A stretch of DNA of 64,000 nt from Flammeovirga pectinis (lineage in GTDB: Bacteria; Bacteroidota; Bacteroidia; Cytophagales; Flammeovirgaceae). Below the pieces are notes generated by a model. That model had not been told where the DNA came from, did not search any database, and worked only from the letters and a program-made list of their open reading frames with translations. Positions within the stretch are counted from its first letter, which is position 1; the number at the start of each line of letters is the position of its first letter. The DNA is taken from contig NZ_CP034562.1 of assembly GCF_003970675.1 (NCBI RefSeq), positions 558,001 to 622,000 of the forward strand, in the 5' to 3' direction. Shown here one piece after another: positions 17,142 to 23,745 of the stretch. The position numbers were made by a program, and so were the translations under genes.

Positions 17142-18059
17142 ATGAAAGCTTTACTTTTTAGAAATCAATACCAATTCGCAGAAACTCTAGGTAAACTAAC
17201 AATTACTGATGACAGTGGAATTGAAGTTTTTTCATGTGATACTTTAGAACTACCATGGAAGGAAAATAAAAATCGTATCTCTTGTATTCCTGAAGGTACT
17301 TATAAAGCAGTCTTTCGAGATTTTGGAGCCTATGCAAATAGAGCATTTCACATTCAGCAGCAAAATGGAAATGAGGTAGACGGAAGAACTGGTATATTAA
17401 TTCATTCTGGGAACTTCTTTACAGACACAAGAGGATGTATACTTGTGGGTAAGGGTTATGCTGATATTGAACTGAAAACAAAGCGTAAACATATTAAGAA
17501 AGATGGCATTTTAGATATTCTAAGGTCTAGAAAGACAATGGATGAATTATTGAATCTATGTTCTGAATTTGAAATTGAAATAACTTCAGCTCACAAAAAA
17601 GAGATAGAGATATTACCAATTGAAGAGGATTTGATGCTAGAAATTGAAGAAATTTTATTACCATTAAAAGTTGGAGATCAAGCATTTGTAAGTGTAAAAT
17701 CAAAATTAAATTTAAGAAAAGGCCCATCTACTAAAGAGAGTATAATTAAAACATTAGAAGATAAAGAAGAAGTGACAGTAAAAGGTCTATCTAATGAATG
17801 GGCAGAAATACAAACAATAGGATTATCTGGGTGGGTATCTGATAAGTATATTAATAGAGAAGATAATTTTGGAGTAGTAAAAGTAAATAGTGGACATTTG
17901 AATATTAGACGAAATTCCAATTTATCTTCTGAAAAATTGATTAATGGCGGTTTAAATAATGGTGAAAAGGTTGAAATTATAGAAAAAAAGGAAGATTGGC
18001 TTAAAGTGAATTGTAGATATGAAATTGGCTATGTTTATCAAGATTATTTAAAAAAGTAG
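17142..18059 (+). CDS. DUF5675 domain protein with two bacterial SH3 domains
   Basis: A 305-residue protein in three parts. Residues 1-125 match the DUF5675 family (CDTLELPWKENKNRISCIPE, GILIHSGNFFTDTRGCILVG), a phage- and Bacteroidota-associated domain with a conserved H and C. A linker follows to about 165. Two SH3b domains then occur: 166-232 (KLNLRKGPSTKESIIKTL ... GWVSDKYI) and 238-304 (HLNIRRNSNLSSEKLINGG ... IGYVYQDYLKK). SH3b domains often bind peptidoglycan or other wall components. No signal peptide is seen. A role in wall binding or lysis is suggested but not proven. It is the gene upstream of the first 31-base 3' element. Confidence 0.75.
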   Translation: MKALLFRNQYQFAETLGKLTITDDSGIEVFSCDTLELPWKENKNRISCIPEGTYKAVFRDFGAYANRAFHIQQQNGNEVDGRTGILIHSGNFFTDTRGCILVGKGYADIELKTKRKHIKKDGILDILRSRKTMDELLNLCSEFEIEITSAHKKEIEILPIEEDLMLEIEEILLPLKVGDQAFVSVKSKLNLRKGPSTKESIIKTLEDKEEVTVKGLSNEWAEIQTIGLSGWVSDKYINREDNFGVVKVNSGHLNIRRNSNLSSEKLINGGLNNGEKVEIIEKKEDWLKVNCRYEIGYVYQDYLKK

Positions 18060-18153
18060 TATTGTGTACATCTATAATATGATAATACGGAGAAATGTAA
18101 ATAAGTTTTAATAAAAATTTGTTTAAGTGTAAAATTTATACTTGTTTAGAAAT

Positions 18154-18211
18154 ATCAACAACGAAAAATGTTGATTTATCAAGAAAACACAAACCGTATA
18201 TACATCGGTTT
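18154..18211 (+). ncRNA. two small hairpins upstream of 3' element copy 1 (candidate RNA)
   Basis: After the 17142 gene stop there are 165 bases before the repeated element. They hold ATCAACA-acgaaaaa-TGTTGAT (18154-18175) and AAACCG-tatatacat-CGGTTT (18191-18211). With the element and terminator this could be an independent small RNA of about 130-150 bases ending near 18293, or a long 3' untranslated region. A poor promoter match exists (TTTG 18118-18121, TATACTTG 18137-18144, spacing 15). Confidence 0.35.
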
Positions 18212-18223
18212 TAAAAATATTCG

Positions 18224-18254
18224 ATTAGTTGGAAGTTTGTTTGTTAGTTTAGTT
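18224..18254 (+). repeat. 31-base 3' element, copy 1
   Basis: Begins ATTAGTTGGAAGTTTGTTTG and ends TTAGTTTAGTT. It is identical to the copy at 19324 and differs by one base from the copy at 20022. It lies 7 bases before a terminator hairpin. It is rich in G and T, unstructured by itself and in the same orientation as the other two. Confidence 0.85.
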
Positions 18255-18261
18255 TTAGTGA

Positions 18262-18293
18262 AAAGAACCTGTAATATTTACAGGTTCTTTTTT
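18262..18293 (+). terminator. terminator after 3' element copy 1
   Basis: AAGAACCTGTAA pairs with TTACAGGTTCTT across TAT, followed by T. The stem sequence differs from those after copies 2 and 3. Confidence 0.85.
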
Positions 18294-18319
18294 GTATACA
18301 ATTTTTTTATTTCTGAAAA

Positions 18320-18347
18320 TTTGGCTTAATTGTACACATTACTTTTG
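18320..18347 (+). promoter_or_regulatory. candidate promoter of the 18372 gene
   Basis: TTTG at 18320-18323 and TACTTTTG at 18340-18347 (exact TAnnTTTG), 16 bases apart, slightly short. The start point would be near 18354. This excludes the TTG at 18330 as start and supports ATG 18372. Confidence 0.45.
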
Positions 18348-18371
18348 TGTTTATTCCTAACTATCTTTACC

Positions 18372-18605
18372 ATGACTACCAACTTTACCTCATCATTATT
18401 TACTGAACCGTATCCTCAGTACATTTCTGACATAATAGAGTCTGCTACAGTGAAATTTAAAGAGATCAATTTAGAATTAATTGATCCAAATGAATTTTTA
18501 TCAATTCTGTATGATAAATTCTTACAGCTCCGTAAGAATAAAAAGGATATTACATTAGAAGAATGTATTAATAGTATCATCAAAGATGAATTATTAAAAC
18601 AATGA
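18372..18605 (+). CDS. small protein A of a tandem paralogous family (77 aa)
   Basis: Starting at ATG 18372 gives a 77-residue mostly helical protein without signal peptide. Its segment QYISDIIESATVKFKEIN, then NEFLSILYDKF, aligns with the core of the next two small genes: QY-x4-[IV]-[IFY]-E, a K/R-E pair, then [NS][ED][FY][LI] before a hydrophobic end. It lacks the beta-rich N-terminal part of the other two and continues with an extra helix (KKDITLEECINSIIKDE). No known family is recognised. The frame stays open upstream to TTG 18330, but a promoter box covers that part. Confidence 0.55.
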   Translation: MTTNFTSSLFTEPYPQYISDIIESATVKFKEINLELIDPNEFLSILYDKFLQLRKNKKDITLEECINSIIKDELLKQ

Positions 18606-18821
18606 AATTGATTTTGTGATCCTTCAATATATTCAATTAATTAGTGTAATAATTTTAAGAATAGTTGATAAAGCAGAATATAATTTTGGAACTATTTAGA
18701 AAAGTAGATAATAGTTCACCTTACGTATTGTTTTTTGTACTTTTTAATTATTCATTATATAATGATATAAAGTAAATCATATAACAATTCTAATAAAATG
18801 TACTTTTTACGCCTCTTACTG

Positions 18822-18851
18822 TTGTACAATTAAAATATTTACAATTATTTG
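18822..18851 (+). promoter_or_regulatory. candidate promoter of the 18920 gene
   Basis: TTG at 18822-18824, 19 bases, then ATTATTTG at 18844-18851 followed by CA. The same 19-base spacing and TTTGCA occur before the 19644 gene. The rest of the 18606-18843 gap shows no element copy and no convincing gene. Confidence 0.5.
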
Positions 18852-18855
18852 CAGA

Positions 18856-18884
18856 CGTAATCAAAACAGAACGAATTGATTACG
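18856..18884 (+). promoter_or_regulatory. 5' leader hairpin of the 18920 gene
   Basis: CGTAATCAA (18856-18864) pairs perfectly with TTGATTACG (18876-18884) around an 11-base loop. Outer arms ACAATTA (18841-18847) and TAATTGT (18891-18897) are also complementary. The hairpin begins where transcription should start, so the mRNA would carry it at its extreme 5' end. Confidence 0.5.
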
Positions 18885-18919
18885 ATTTAATAATTGTTTC
18901 ATACTTAAAGTAAATTGTT

Positions 18920-19273
18920 ATGACTAATTTCTACAAAATTGCATTAGAAGGTGAATTGAAGAATTCAGATATTTTCTTTTCAGTATTTTTAAAAGTTACG
19001 AAAAAGAACAATTTATTTAAGTTCTCAATTGATGCAAAAGGAGAGTTCCTTTCACTTACAGAAAGAGAGTCTTTATTAAACATAGGTATGTCTCAATATG
19101 CTGAAACAAGGATTTTTGAGACATTTTTAAAATTTAGAGAAGAAGGAATATCAGCAGATATTTCAGATTATATTAGTGTATTATCAGATGAATTATCTGT
19201 AGAGGATATTCATGATACATTAGTTGAATTGTCAATAATTTCTGAGGGAGCATTTATGAAATCAGCTTCTTAA
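18920..19273 (+). CDS. small protein B of a tandem paralogous family (117 aa)
   Basis: A 117-residue soluble protein of unrecognised family. Residues 1-47 are beta-rich (FYKIALEGELKNSDIFFSVF). Residues 50-95 hold the helical core shared with its neighbours (SQYAETRIFETFLKFREEGI, then SDYISVLSDE), and a further helix follows. The best relative in the window is the 19644 gene (TQYVESRVYELFSSTREKGN, then NEYIEIISKE). It is a complete single-gene unit: promoter with 19-base spacer, 5' hairpin, reading frame, 3' element copy 2, terminator. Function unknown; no catalytic or DNA-binding motif is seen. Confidence 0.65.
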   Translation: MTNFYKIALEGELKNSDIFFSVFLKVTKKNNLFKFSIDAKGEFLSLTERESLLNIGMSQYAETRIFETFLKFREEGISADISDYISVLSDELSVEDIHDTLVELSIISEGAFMKSAS

Positions 19274-19323
19274 GAATTAAAAATATTATAACCCAGAAAT
19301 ACTATTTACTATAGAATTAAAAA

Positions 19324-19354
19324 ATTAGTTGGAAGTTTGTTTGTTAGTTTAGTT
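19324..19354 (+). repeat. 31-base 3' element, copy 2
   Basis: Identical to copy 1 over all 31 bases. It starts 50 bases after the stop of the 18920 gene and ends 2 bases before the terminator hairpin. Confidence 0.85.
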
Positions 19355-19356
19355 AG

Positions 19357-19388
19357 AAAAGAGCTCGTGATTTTTACGGGCTCTTTTT
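19357..19388 (+). terminator. terminator after 3' element copy 2
   Basis: AAAAGAGCTCGTGA pairs with TACGGGCTCTTTT (with G-U pairs), followed by a T-run. Confidence 0.85.
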
Positions 19389-19453
19389 TTGCATTTTATC
19401 TTAACATGAGAGATGTTTATAGAATGTTATTGAATATGAACTATTTGCATATA

Positions 19454-19499
19454 AATATGATTAATCATATTCGTTAATGTTTTGTTCACAATTCGTTAA
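19454..19499. repeat. 18-base palindrome and spaced direct repeat upstream of the 19644 gene
   Basis: AATATGATTAATCATATT (19454-19471) is a perfect palindrome. Overlapping its end, ATTCGTTAA occurs at 19469-19477 and again at 19491-19499, 22 bases apart start to start, two helical turns. Both lie 57-100 bases before the promoter and could be binding sites for a regulator. AT-rich palindromes also arise by chance. Confidence 0.35.
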
Positions 19500-19555
19500 C
19501 CTATAGATTCTAACTAAGAAAAAATAGGATTATTTTAATGTTATGGGTGTAAATC

Positions 19556-19585
19556 TTGTTTAAACATATTTAAATGTGTTGTTTG
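19556..19585 (+). promoter_or_regulatory. candidate promoter of the 19644 gene
   Basis: TTG at 19556-19558, 19 bases, then GTTGTTTG at 19578-19585 followed by CA. The -7 box is a weaker match, but the geometry is the same as for the 18920 gene. Confidence 0.4.
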
Positions 19586-19590
19586 CAATG

Positions 19591-19610
19591 CCGTTAGATA
19601 TTGTTAACGG
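19591..19610 (+). promoter_or_regulatory. 5' leader hairpin of the 19644 gene
   Basis: CCGTTA pairs with TAACGG around GATATTGT. As in the 18920 gene it sits about five bases after TTTGCA, at the expected 5' end of the mRNA. The stem sequence is unrelated. Confidence 0.4.
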
Positions 19611-19643
19611 ACAACCAAGTATATCCATCAAATAATAACCTAC

Positions 19644-19991
19644 ATGATTATCAAATACAACTTCAAATTTCAAGACCCTAAGTCAAATTCAGATTTATCA
19701 GGTGAATTAAACATCACTATGATTTCTGAAACATCACCAGTTTATGATGTTACGTTAAATCAAGGTTCAAACAATGTTGATTTATTAAAGCTTATGAACG
19801 ATGTTTTTACACAATATGTAGAATCTAGAGTGTATGAGTTGTTTTCTTCAACAAGAGAAAAAGGAAATACATTGACTGAAAATGAATATATAGAAATTAT
19901 AAGTAAAGAAGCTCCAACTCCATTAGTTAAAGAAGTTGTTGGAGATATGCATTTTGTGTATGACAATGTAGACTATCTACAAGCATCATAA
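19644..19991 (+). CDS. small protein C of a tandem paralogous family (115 aa)
   Basis: A 115-residue protein with the same plan as the 18920 product. It has a beta-rich N-terminal half (IIKYNFKFQDPKSNSDLSGE, LNITMI, VYDVTLNQG), then the shared helical core TQYVESRVYELFSSTREKGN and NEYIEIISKE, and a short variable tail (HFVYDNVDYLQAS). No signal peptide, membrane helix or known motif. The gene has its own promoter, 5' hairpin, 3' element copy 3 and terminator. The tandem arrangement of similar units suggests duplication followed by divergence. Function unknown. Confidence 0.65.
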   Translation: MIIKYNFKFQDPKSNSDLSGELNITMISETSPVYDVTLNQGSNNVDLLKLMNDVFTQYVESRVYELFSSTREKGNTLTENEYIEIISKEAPTPLVKEVVGDMHFVYDNVDYLQAS

Positions 19992-20021
19992 AACACTAAA
20001 ATGACTTTACTAAAGAAATAA

Positions 20022-20052
20022 ATTAGTTGAAAGTTTGTTTGTTAGTTTAGTT
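20022..20052 (+). repeat. 31-base 3' element, copy 3
   Basis: Same as copies 1 and 2 except one base (ATTAGTTGAAAG instead of ATTAGTTGGAAG). It begins 30 bases after the stop of the 19644 gene and ends 8 bases before the terminator. Confidence 0.85.
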
Positions 20053-20060
20053 TAAGAAGG

Positions 20061-20093
20061 AAAGAGTTTCTGAATTTCGGAGGCTCTTTTTTT
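20061..20093 (+). terminator. terminator after 3' element copy 3
   Basis: AAAGAGTTTCTG pairs with CGGAGGCTCTTT (with G-U pairs), followed by seven T in all. The stem sequence is again different. Confidence 0.85.
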
Positions 20094-20209
20094 ATTTATT
20101 ATAGATAAATTGACAATACATCTATTATATTTGTCTTTTTGTAGTAAAACTTGCACAGTAGTTGCATTAGCATAAACAAGCTTTAAATATTTATTGAAGT
20201 CCTTCTCAG

Positions 20210-21181
20210 ATGACTCATTTACTCTTTAAAAAAATAAGTACCCTTCTTATCCTATTACTTCTTTCACAAGTAGGTTGGGCACAGTATGCAAAATGGAAAG
20301 TGGGTGTTGGTTTTCAATCTGAAAATATGATGGCATCTTCTTGGAATGATGCTTTAGGACCAAATTATTCTAACTTATCTTGGGGTTGGGGGTATAATTT
20401 ATCTACCGATTACCTTGTTAAAGATGGTATATCTGTAGGTTTACGTTATGGATATTCGTCATTTTCAGCAAAAAATATATCTTCAGAAACTCAATCTGCA
20501 GAAAAAGTTCAAGTAGCTTTTAGTGATATATCTATTTATGGAGACTTTTATATTTTAAAATTCTTCAGGAATGATTTTTTGACACATGTTCAAGAAAGCT
20601 TTTTTGTAAGAGTAGCACCTGTATATCATGGTATGAAAGTTAAACCAGGTAATTTATCTTTTACAGATAGTTCATCTACTGTAGTTCAAGATACCACTGT
20701 AAATATTAATGGGAGTGCTGGTTTTGGGTTAGCTTTAGGTATTGGATATACTAAATATGTAACAGATAGAATTAGTATCTCAGCAATTGCTAATATGGAT
20801 TTTTCTGGAGGACATTCAATAGAGAATTTATCTTATGTAAATGAGCCTTCTTATACTACTGTACCCTCAACAACATCAGCCTTTGTTTCTCGGTTTTCTA
20901 TAGAAGCTAAAGTTGCATATACTATTAAACAAAGGAAACCTCTTTGTCCTATTAGTAGTTGTAGTGTACAACAAGAACATGCTCATGCAATTTTGGGAGG
21001 AGCTAGAGTAAGAGGAAATACTTATAATTACCGTCAGAATCAAAAATACGGTGACGTTCATAGAGGGCAAGTAGAAAAATCTAAAAAGAAAAAGACAAAA
21101 TCATCAAGGGAACAAGATAAAATACAGAAAAAAGAAAAACGAAATAGAAAGAGATTAAGAATTATTGGAGCAGGACACTAG
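20210..21181 (+). CDS. outer-membrane beta-barrel protein with basic C-terminal tail
   Basis: A 323-residue protein with a signal peptide (MTHLLFKKISTLLILLLLSQ, cleavage near GWAQ) and alternating amphipathic strands typical of small Bacteroidota outer-membrane barrels (for example WKVGVGFQSENMM, GISVGLRYGYSSFSA, FGLALGIGYTKYVTDRISIS). The last strand pair ends near residue 242 (SRFSIEAKVAYTIKQR). About 80 residues follow that are unusual for a barrel: two cysteines, then a strongly basic tail (KSKKKKTKSSREQDKIQKKE). The tail may face the periplasm and bind something acidic. A TATATTTG box lies at 20126-20133. The specific role is unknown. Confidence 0.65.
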   Translation: MTHLLFKKISTLLILLLLSQVGWAQYAKWKVGVGFQSENMMASSWNDALGPNYSNLSWGWGYNLSTDYLVKDGISVGLRYGYSSFSAKNISSETQSAEKVQVAFSDISIYGDFYILKFFRNDFLTHVQESFFVRVAPVYHGMKVKPGNLSFTDSSSTVVQDTTVNINGSAGFGLALGIGYTKYVTDRISISAIANMDFSGGHSIENLSYVNEPSYTTVPSTTSAFVSRFSIEAKVAYTIKQRKPLCPISSCSVQQEHAHAILGGARVRGNTYNYRQNQKYGDVHRGQVEKSKKKKTKSSREQDKIQKKEKRNRKRLRIIGAGH

Positions 21182-21222
21182 AATTTTTGATTGATTTTAA
21201 ATGTTATTTTAAATAGATGTAT

Positions 21223-21230
21223 TACCTTTG
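21223..21230 (+). promoter_or_regulatory. candidate -7 box of the psd gene (TACCTTTG)
   Basis: Exact TAnnTTTG about 100 bases before the start. No -33 TTG at the right distance. Confidence 0.3.
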
Positions 21231-21329
21231 TGTGATTTATTTTATCTCACCATACTATTTATAGTTATTTCTATTCAAGAAAATAATAAAATTTATATGG
21301 AGGGTAATTAGTTCATATTAAACATATTC

Positions 21330-21995
21330 ATGACTATACATAAAGAAGGGCATTCGTTGTTAATCGGTTTATTGGTCGTTTTAGCAGCCCTAAACGCACC
21401 ACTATATTACTATATGCCAGAATTTGACATTTGGCATGGCGTAGCATTAACGGTAAGTGTAATTTTATTTCTTTTAATACTTCAATTTTTCAGAAATCCA
21501 AGGAGAACAATTCCTCAAGGTGACAATCTTGTTATTGCTCCTGCAGATGGGAAAGTTGTTGTTATTGAGGAAACAGAAGAGTCTGAGTATTTTAACGATA
21601 AGAGAATACAGATTTCAATCTTTATGTCTCCTTTAAATGTTCATCTAAGTAAGAATCCTATTTCGGGTATTGTTAAATACTTTAAATACCATCCGGGTAA
21701 ATTTTTAGTAGCGTGGCACCCTAAATCAAGTACAGATAACGAAAGAACTACCTTTGTTACGGAAAACAAAAGTGGTGTTCAAGTTTTGTATCGTCAAATT
21801 GCAGGTGCTTTAGCAAGAAGAATCAGATGGTATGTAAAAGAAGGTGATAGTGTAAACCAAGGTGAAGAGTTTGGTTTTATTAAATTCGGCTCAAGAATTG
21901 ATATTTACCTTCCTTTAGATACAAAGATTAACGTAAATATTGAACAAAAAACACGTGGGGGTGAGACTATTATTGCAGAACTTCCAAGTCGTTAA
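21330..21995 (+). CDS. psd: phosphatidylserine decarboxylase family protein
   Basis: A 221-residue pyruvoyl-dependent decarboxylase precursor of the short prokaryotic type. It converts phosphatidylserine to phosphatidylethanolamine at the inner membrane. Two hydrophobic helices (about 9-27 and 36-53) anchor it. Conserved blocks are APADGKVV (70-77), SIFMSPLNVHLSKNP (96-110) with the catalytic H, and FIKFGSRIDIYLP (183-195). The G187-S188 bond in FGSR is the expected self-cleavage point that makes the pyruvoyl group. A bidirectional terminator follows. Confidence 0.93.
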   Translation: MTIHKEGHSLLIGLLVVLAALNAPLYYYMPEFDIWHGVALTVSVILFLLILQFFRNPRRTIPQGDNLVIAPADGKVVVIEETEESEYFNDKRIQISIFMSPLNVHLSKNPISGIVKYFKYHPGKFLVAWHPKSSTDNERTTFVTENKSGVQVLYRQIAGALARRIRWYVKEGDSVNQGEEFGFIKFGSRIDIYLPLDTKINVNIEQKTRGGETIIAELPSR

Positions 21996-22011
21996 GATAT
22001 AAGATATCACT

Positions 22012-22052
22012 AAAAAAGGTATTCATTGTTTAAACAGTGAATACCTTTTTTT
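22012..22052. terminator. bidirectional terminator
   Basis: AAAAAAGGTATTCA pairs with TGAATACCTTTTTT. It lies between psd and the convergent MBL gene and overlaps the end of the latter's stop codon. Confidence 0.85.
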
Positions 22053-22821
22053 ATATACTGAGTACTAAACCATCAAAAGCAGGTTTAATATAAGCAGGTA
22101 GTTCTTTTTCTAAATCGCTATGAAACCCAATTCTATGCCCCATATGAGTTAAATAGGCTTTTTTAGGTTGCAATGAATTACATAAATCAACTGCTTGATC
22201 TAATGTGAAATGAGAAATGTGTTCCGTTCGTTGTAATGCATCAATAACCAATATATCAAGATCTTTTAATTTGTCTAGTTGGTCGCTGTCAATTTTATTT
22301 ACATCAGTAATATAAGCGAATTTCTTGATTTTAAAGCCCATTACGGGAAGCTTATAGTGCCAAACTTGTATAGGTTCTATAACTGTTTTACCAATGTTAA
22401 AAGCGCTGTTTTTTTCTATTTGGTTTAGATTAACAGAAGGTACACCAGGATATTTATTCTCTGCAAAAATATAACTGTATTCTTGTTTTAATTGATTGAA
22501 AACAGGTTCAGTTCCATAAAGTTCTATAGGTTTCATATTATTTAGAAAATAGAAACCTCTAATATCATCCATTCCTGCTGTATGATCTTTATGTTGATGC
22601 GTAAAGATCAGACCATCAAGTTGTCGTATATTTTCACGTAATACTTGTTGTCTAAAGTCTGGTCCAGAATCAATAATTATACTTTGACCATCATCAGTTT
22701 TTATATGTATTGATGCGCGAAGTCGTTTATCTCTATAATCCATAGATTTACAAACTTCACAATCACAACCTATAATTGGAACACCTTGAGAAGTACCTGT
22801 TCCTAAAAAAGTAATTTCCAT
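22051..22821 (-). CDS. MBL-fold metallo-hydrolase, PhnP-like
   Basis: A 256-residue metallo-beta-lactamase-fold hydrolase. The first strand is MEITFLGTGTSQGVP. A Cys cluster at 19, 21 and 24 (GCDCEVC) is typical of PhnP-like phosphodiesterases with an extra zinc. The metal motif HxHxDH is THQHKDH (75-80), and further metal ligands are probably in AYITDVN and YLTHMGH near the C-terminus. PhnP hydrolyses cyclic ribose phosphates, but no phosphonate genes are nearby, so the substrate is open. It overlaps a terminator at its end and may share a transcript with the 22840 gene, 18 bases upstream. Confidence 0.88.
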   Translation of the reverse strand: MEITFLGTGTSQGVPIIGCDCEVCKSMDYRDKRLRASIHIKTDDGQSIIIDSGPDFRQQVLRENIRQLDGLIFTHQHKDHTAGMDDIRGFYFLNNMKPIELYGTEPVFNQLKQEYSYIFAENKYPGVPSVNLNQIEKNSAFNIGKTVIEPIQVWHYKLPVMGFKIKKFAYITDVNKIDSDQLDKLKDLDILVIDALQRTEHISHFTLDQAVDLCNSLQPKKAYLTHMGHRIGFHSDLEKELPAYIKPAFDGLVLSI

Positions 22822-22839
22822 TTTAAATCATATTTGCTA

Positions 22840-23130
22840 CTATATAGAAAAGTCTTCTGCAGTAACAGTTTCGTAAAGTATGCTATTTTTCTCACTGAGT
22901 TGTGATATATCAACGTCAATTTCTTTCAGGATATCAATCATAGATTGAATTTTACCTTCTTGGCTATAATATTTATTTATTATGGCCACTTTCGCATTTT
23001 TAATTAGACAATAGCCCGATTTAAAACTTCCCTTTTCGTACCTAAGGTTAAAGTCTGTTTCTGCAAATAGATCTTCTAATTTTACCTGAAGCCCTTTGGT
23101 AGGCTTTAAACTGGTCTTTTTAACTGACAT
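22840..23130 (-). CDS. conserved small protein of unknown function (96 aa)
   Basis: A 96-residue soluble protein. It has a basic start (MSVKKTSLKPTKGLQVKLED), a beta-rich middle (GYCLIKNAKVAIINKYYSQE) and a helix (KIQSMIDILKEIDVDISQLS). Similar short proteins accompany hydrolase genes in Cytophagales, but I cannot name the family. It starts directly at the terminator of the response regulator gene, so expression may depend on readthrough or on a promoter within that gene. It is followed after 18 bases by the MBL hydrolase, which suggests a two-gene unit. Confidence 0.65.
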   Translation of the reverse strand: MSVKKTSLKPTKGLQVKLEDLFAETDFNLRYEKGSFKSGYCLIKNAKVAIINKYYSQEGKIQSMIDILKEIDVDISQLSEKNSILYETVTAEDFSI

Positions 23131-23174
23131 AAAAAAAACTGAATAAGTTACATTGCAATGTAGCTTATTCAGTT
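23131..23174 (-). terminator. intrinsic terminator of the response regulator gene
   Basis: On the minus strand AACTGAATAAG-TACATTG pairs with its complement, ending CTTATTCAGTT plus six more T. The T-run touches the start of the 22840-23130 gene. Confidence 0.8.
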
Positions 23175-23203
23175 GAAAATTTTGGAATAGTTTGCCGCTA
23201 ATA

Positions 23204-23578
23204 TTAGTTATTAGTGACTTTGTTTACAACGTTAACCAAATTATCAAAGTTTAATGGCTTTGGTAAGTATTCGTTTATTCCAACAGCTTTAAAATCGTCC
23301 ATGCTATAGTTCTTAGCATTGCCAGTAATAGCAACAATAGGTACACTATTTTTAGACGAATCGTCTAAAGCCCTAATTTTTTGAGCACATTCCATGCCGT
23401 CCATTACAGGCATATTAATGTCAAGTAGAATAGCGTCAAAATCAGTTTGTTCTAACTTGTCAAGTACTTGCTGACCATTTTTAACTGAAATAATTTCGTA
23501 GTTTTGAAATTGAAGTACTTTTCTAGTGATATTTTGTATAACTGAACTGTCTTCAGCTACTAGTATTTTTTTTCCCAT
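23204..23578 (-). CDS. single-domain response regulator (CheY-like)
   Basis: A 124-residue receiver domain with no output domain. The acidic pocket is AED near residues 8-10 and the phospho-acceptor is D53 (LLDINMPVMDG). Conserved T85 (AITGN) and K107 (LPKPLN) complete the site. The best likeness is to receivers of hybrid kinases or phosphorelay shuttles. No kinase gene is adjacent, so its partner is unknown. The gene is monocistronic with a strong terminator. Confidence 0.92.
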   Translation of the reverse strand: MGKKILVAEDSSVIQNITRKVLQFQNYEIISVKNGQQVLDKLEQTDFDAILLDINMPVMDGMECAQKIRALDDSSKNSVPIVAITGNAKNYSMDDFKAVGINEYLPKPLNFDNLVNVVNKVTNN

Positions 23579-23745
23579 TTGTAATTATAGTTTCAGATGG
23601 ATTATAGAATTATGTAGTATAATTTAGATTTTGTAGTTCGTGTAAAGAACATTTAAAAAGCTACAAACTATATATCAAAAATAAAAATAATAAATGCTAT
23701 AATACATTTATTCATGTAATTTTTTTAGACCTAAGCCATTTTAGA

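Noticed and set aside
18330-18371. Longer start (TTG 18330) for the first small gene
   Set aside because: A good -7 promoter box at 18340-18347 lies within that stretch, and ATG 18372 fits a normal leader.
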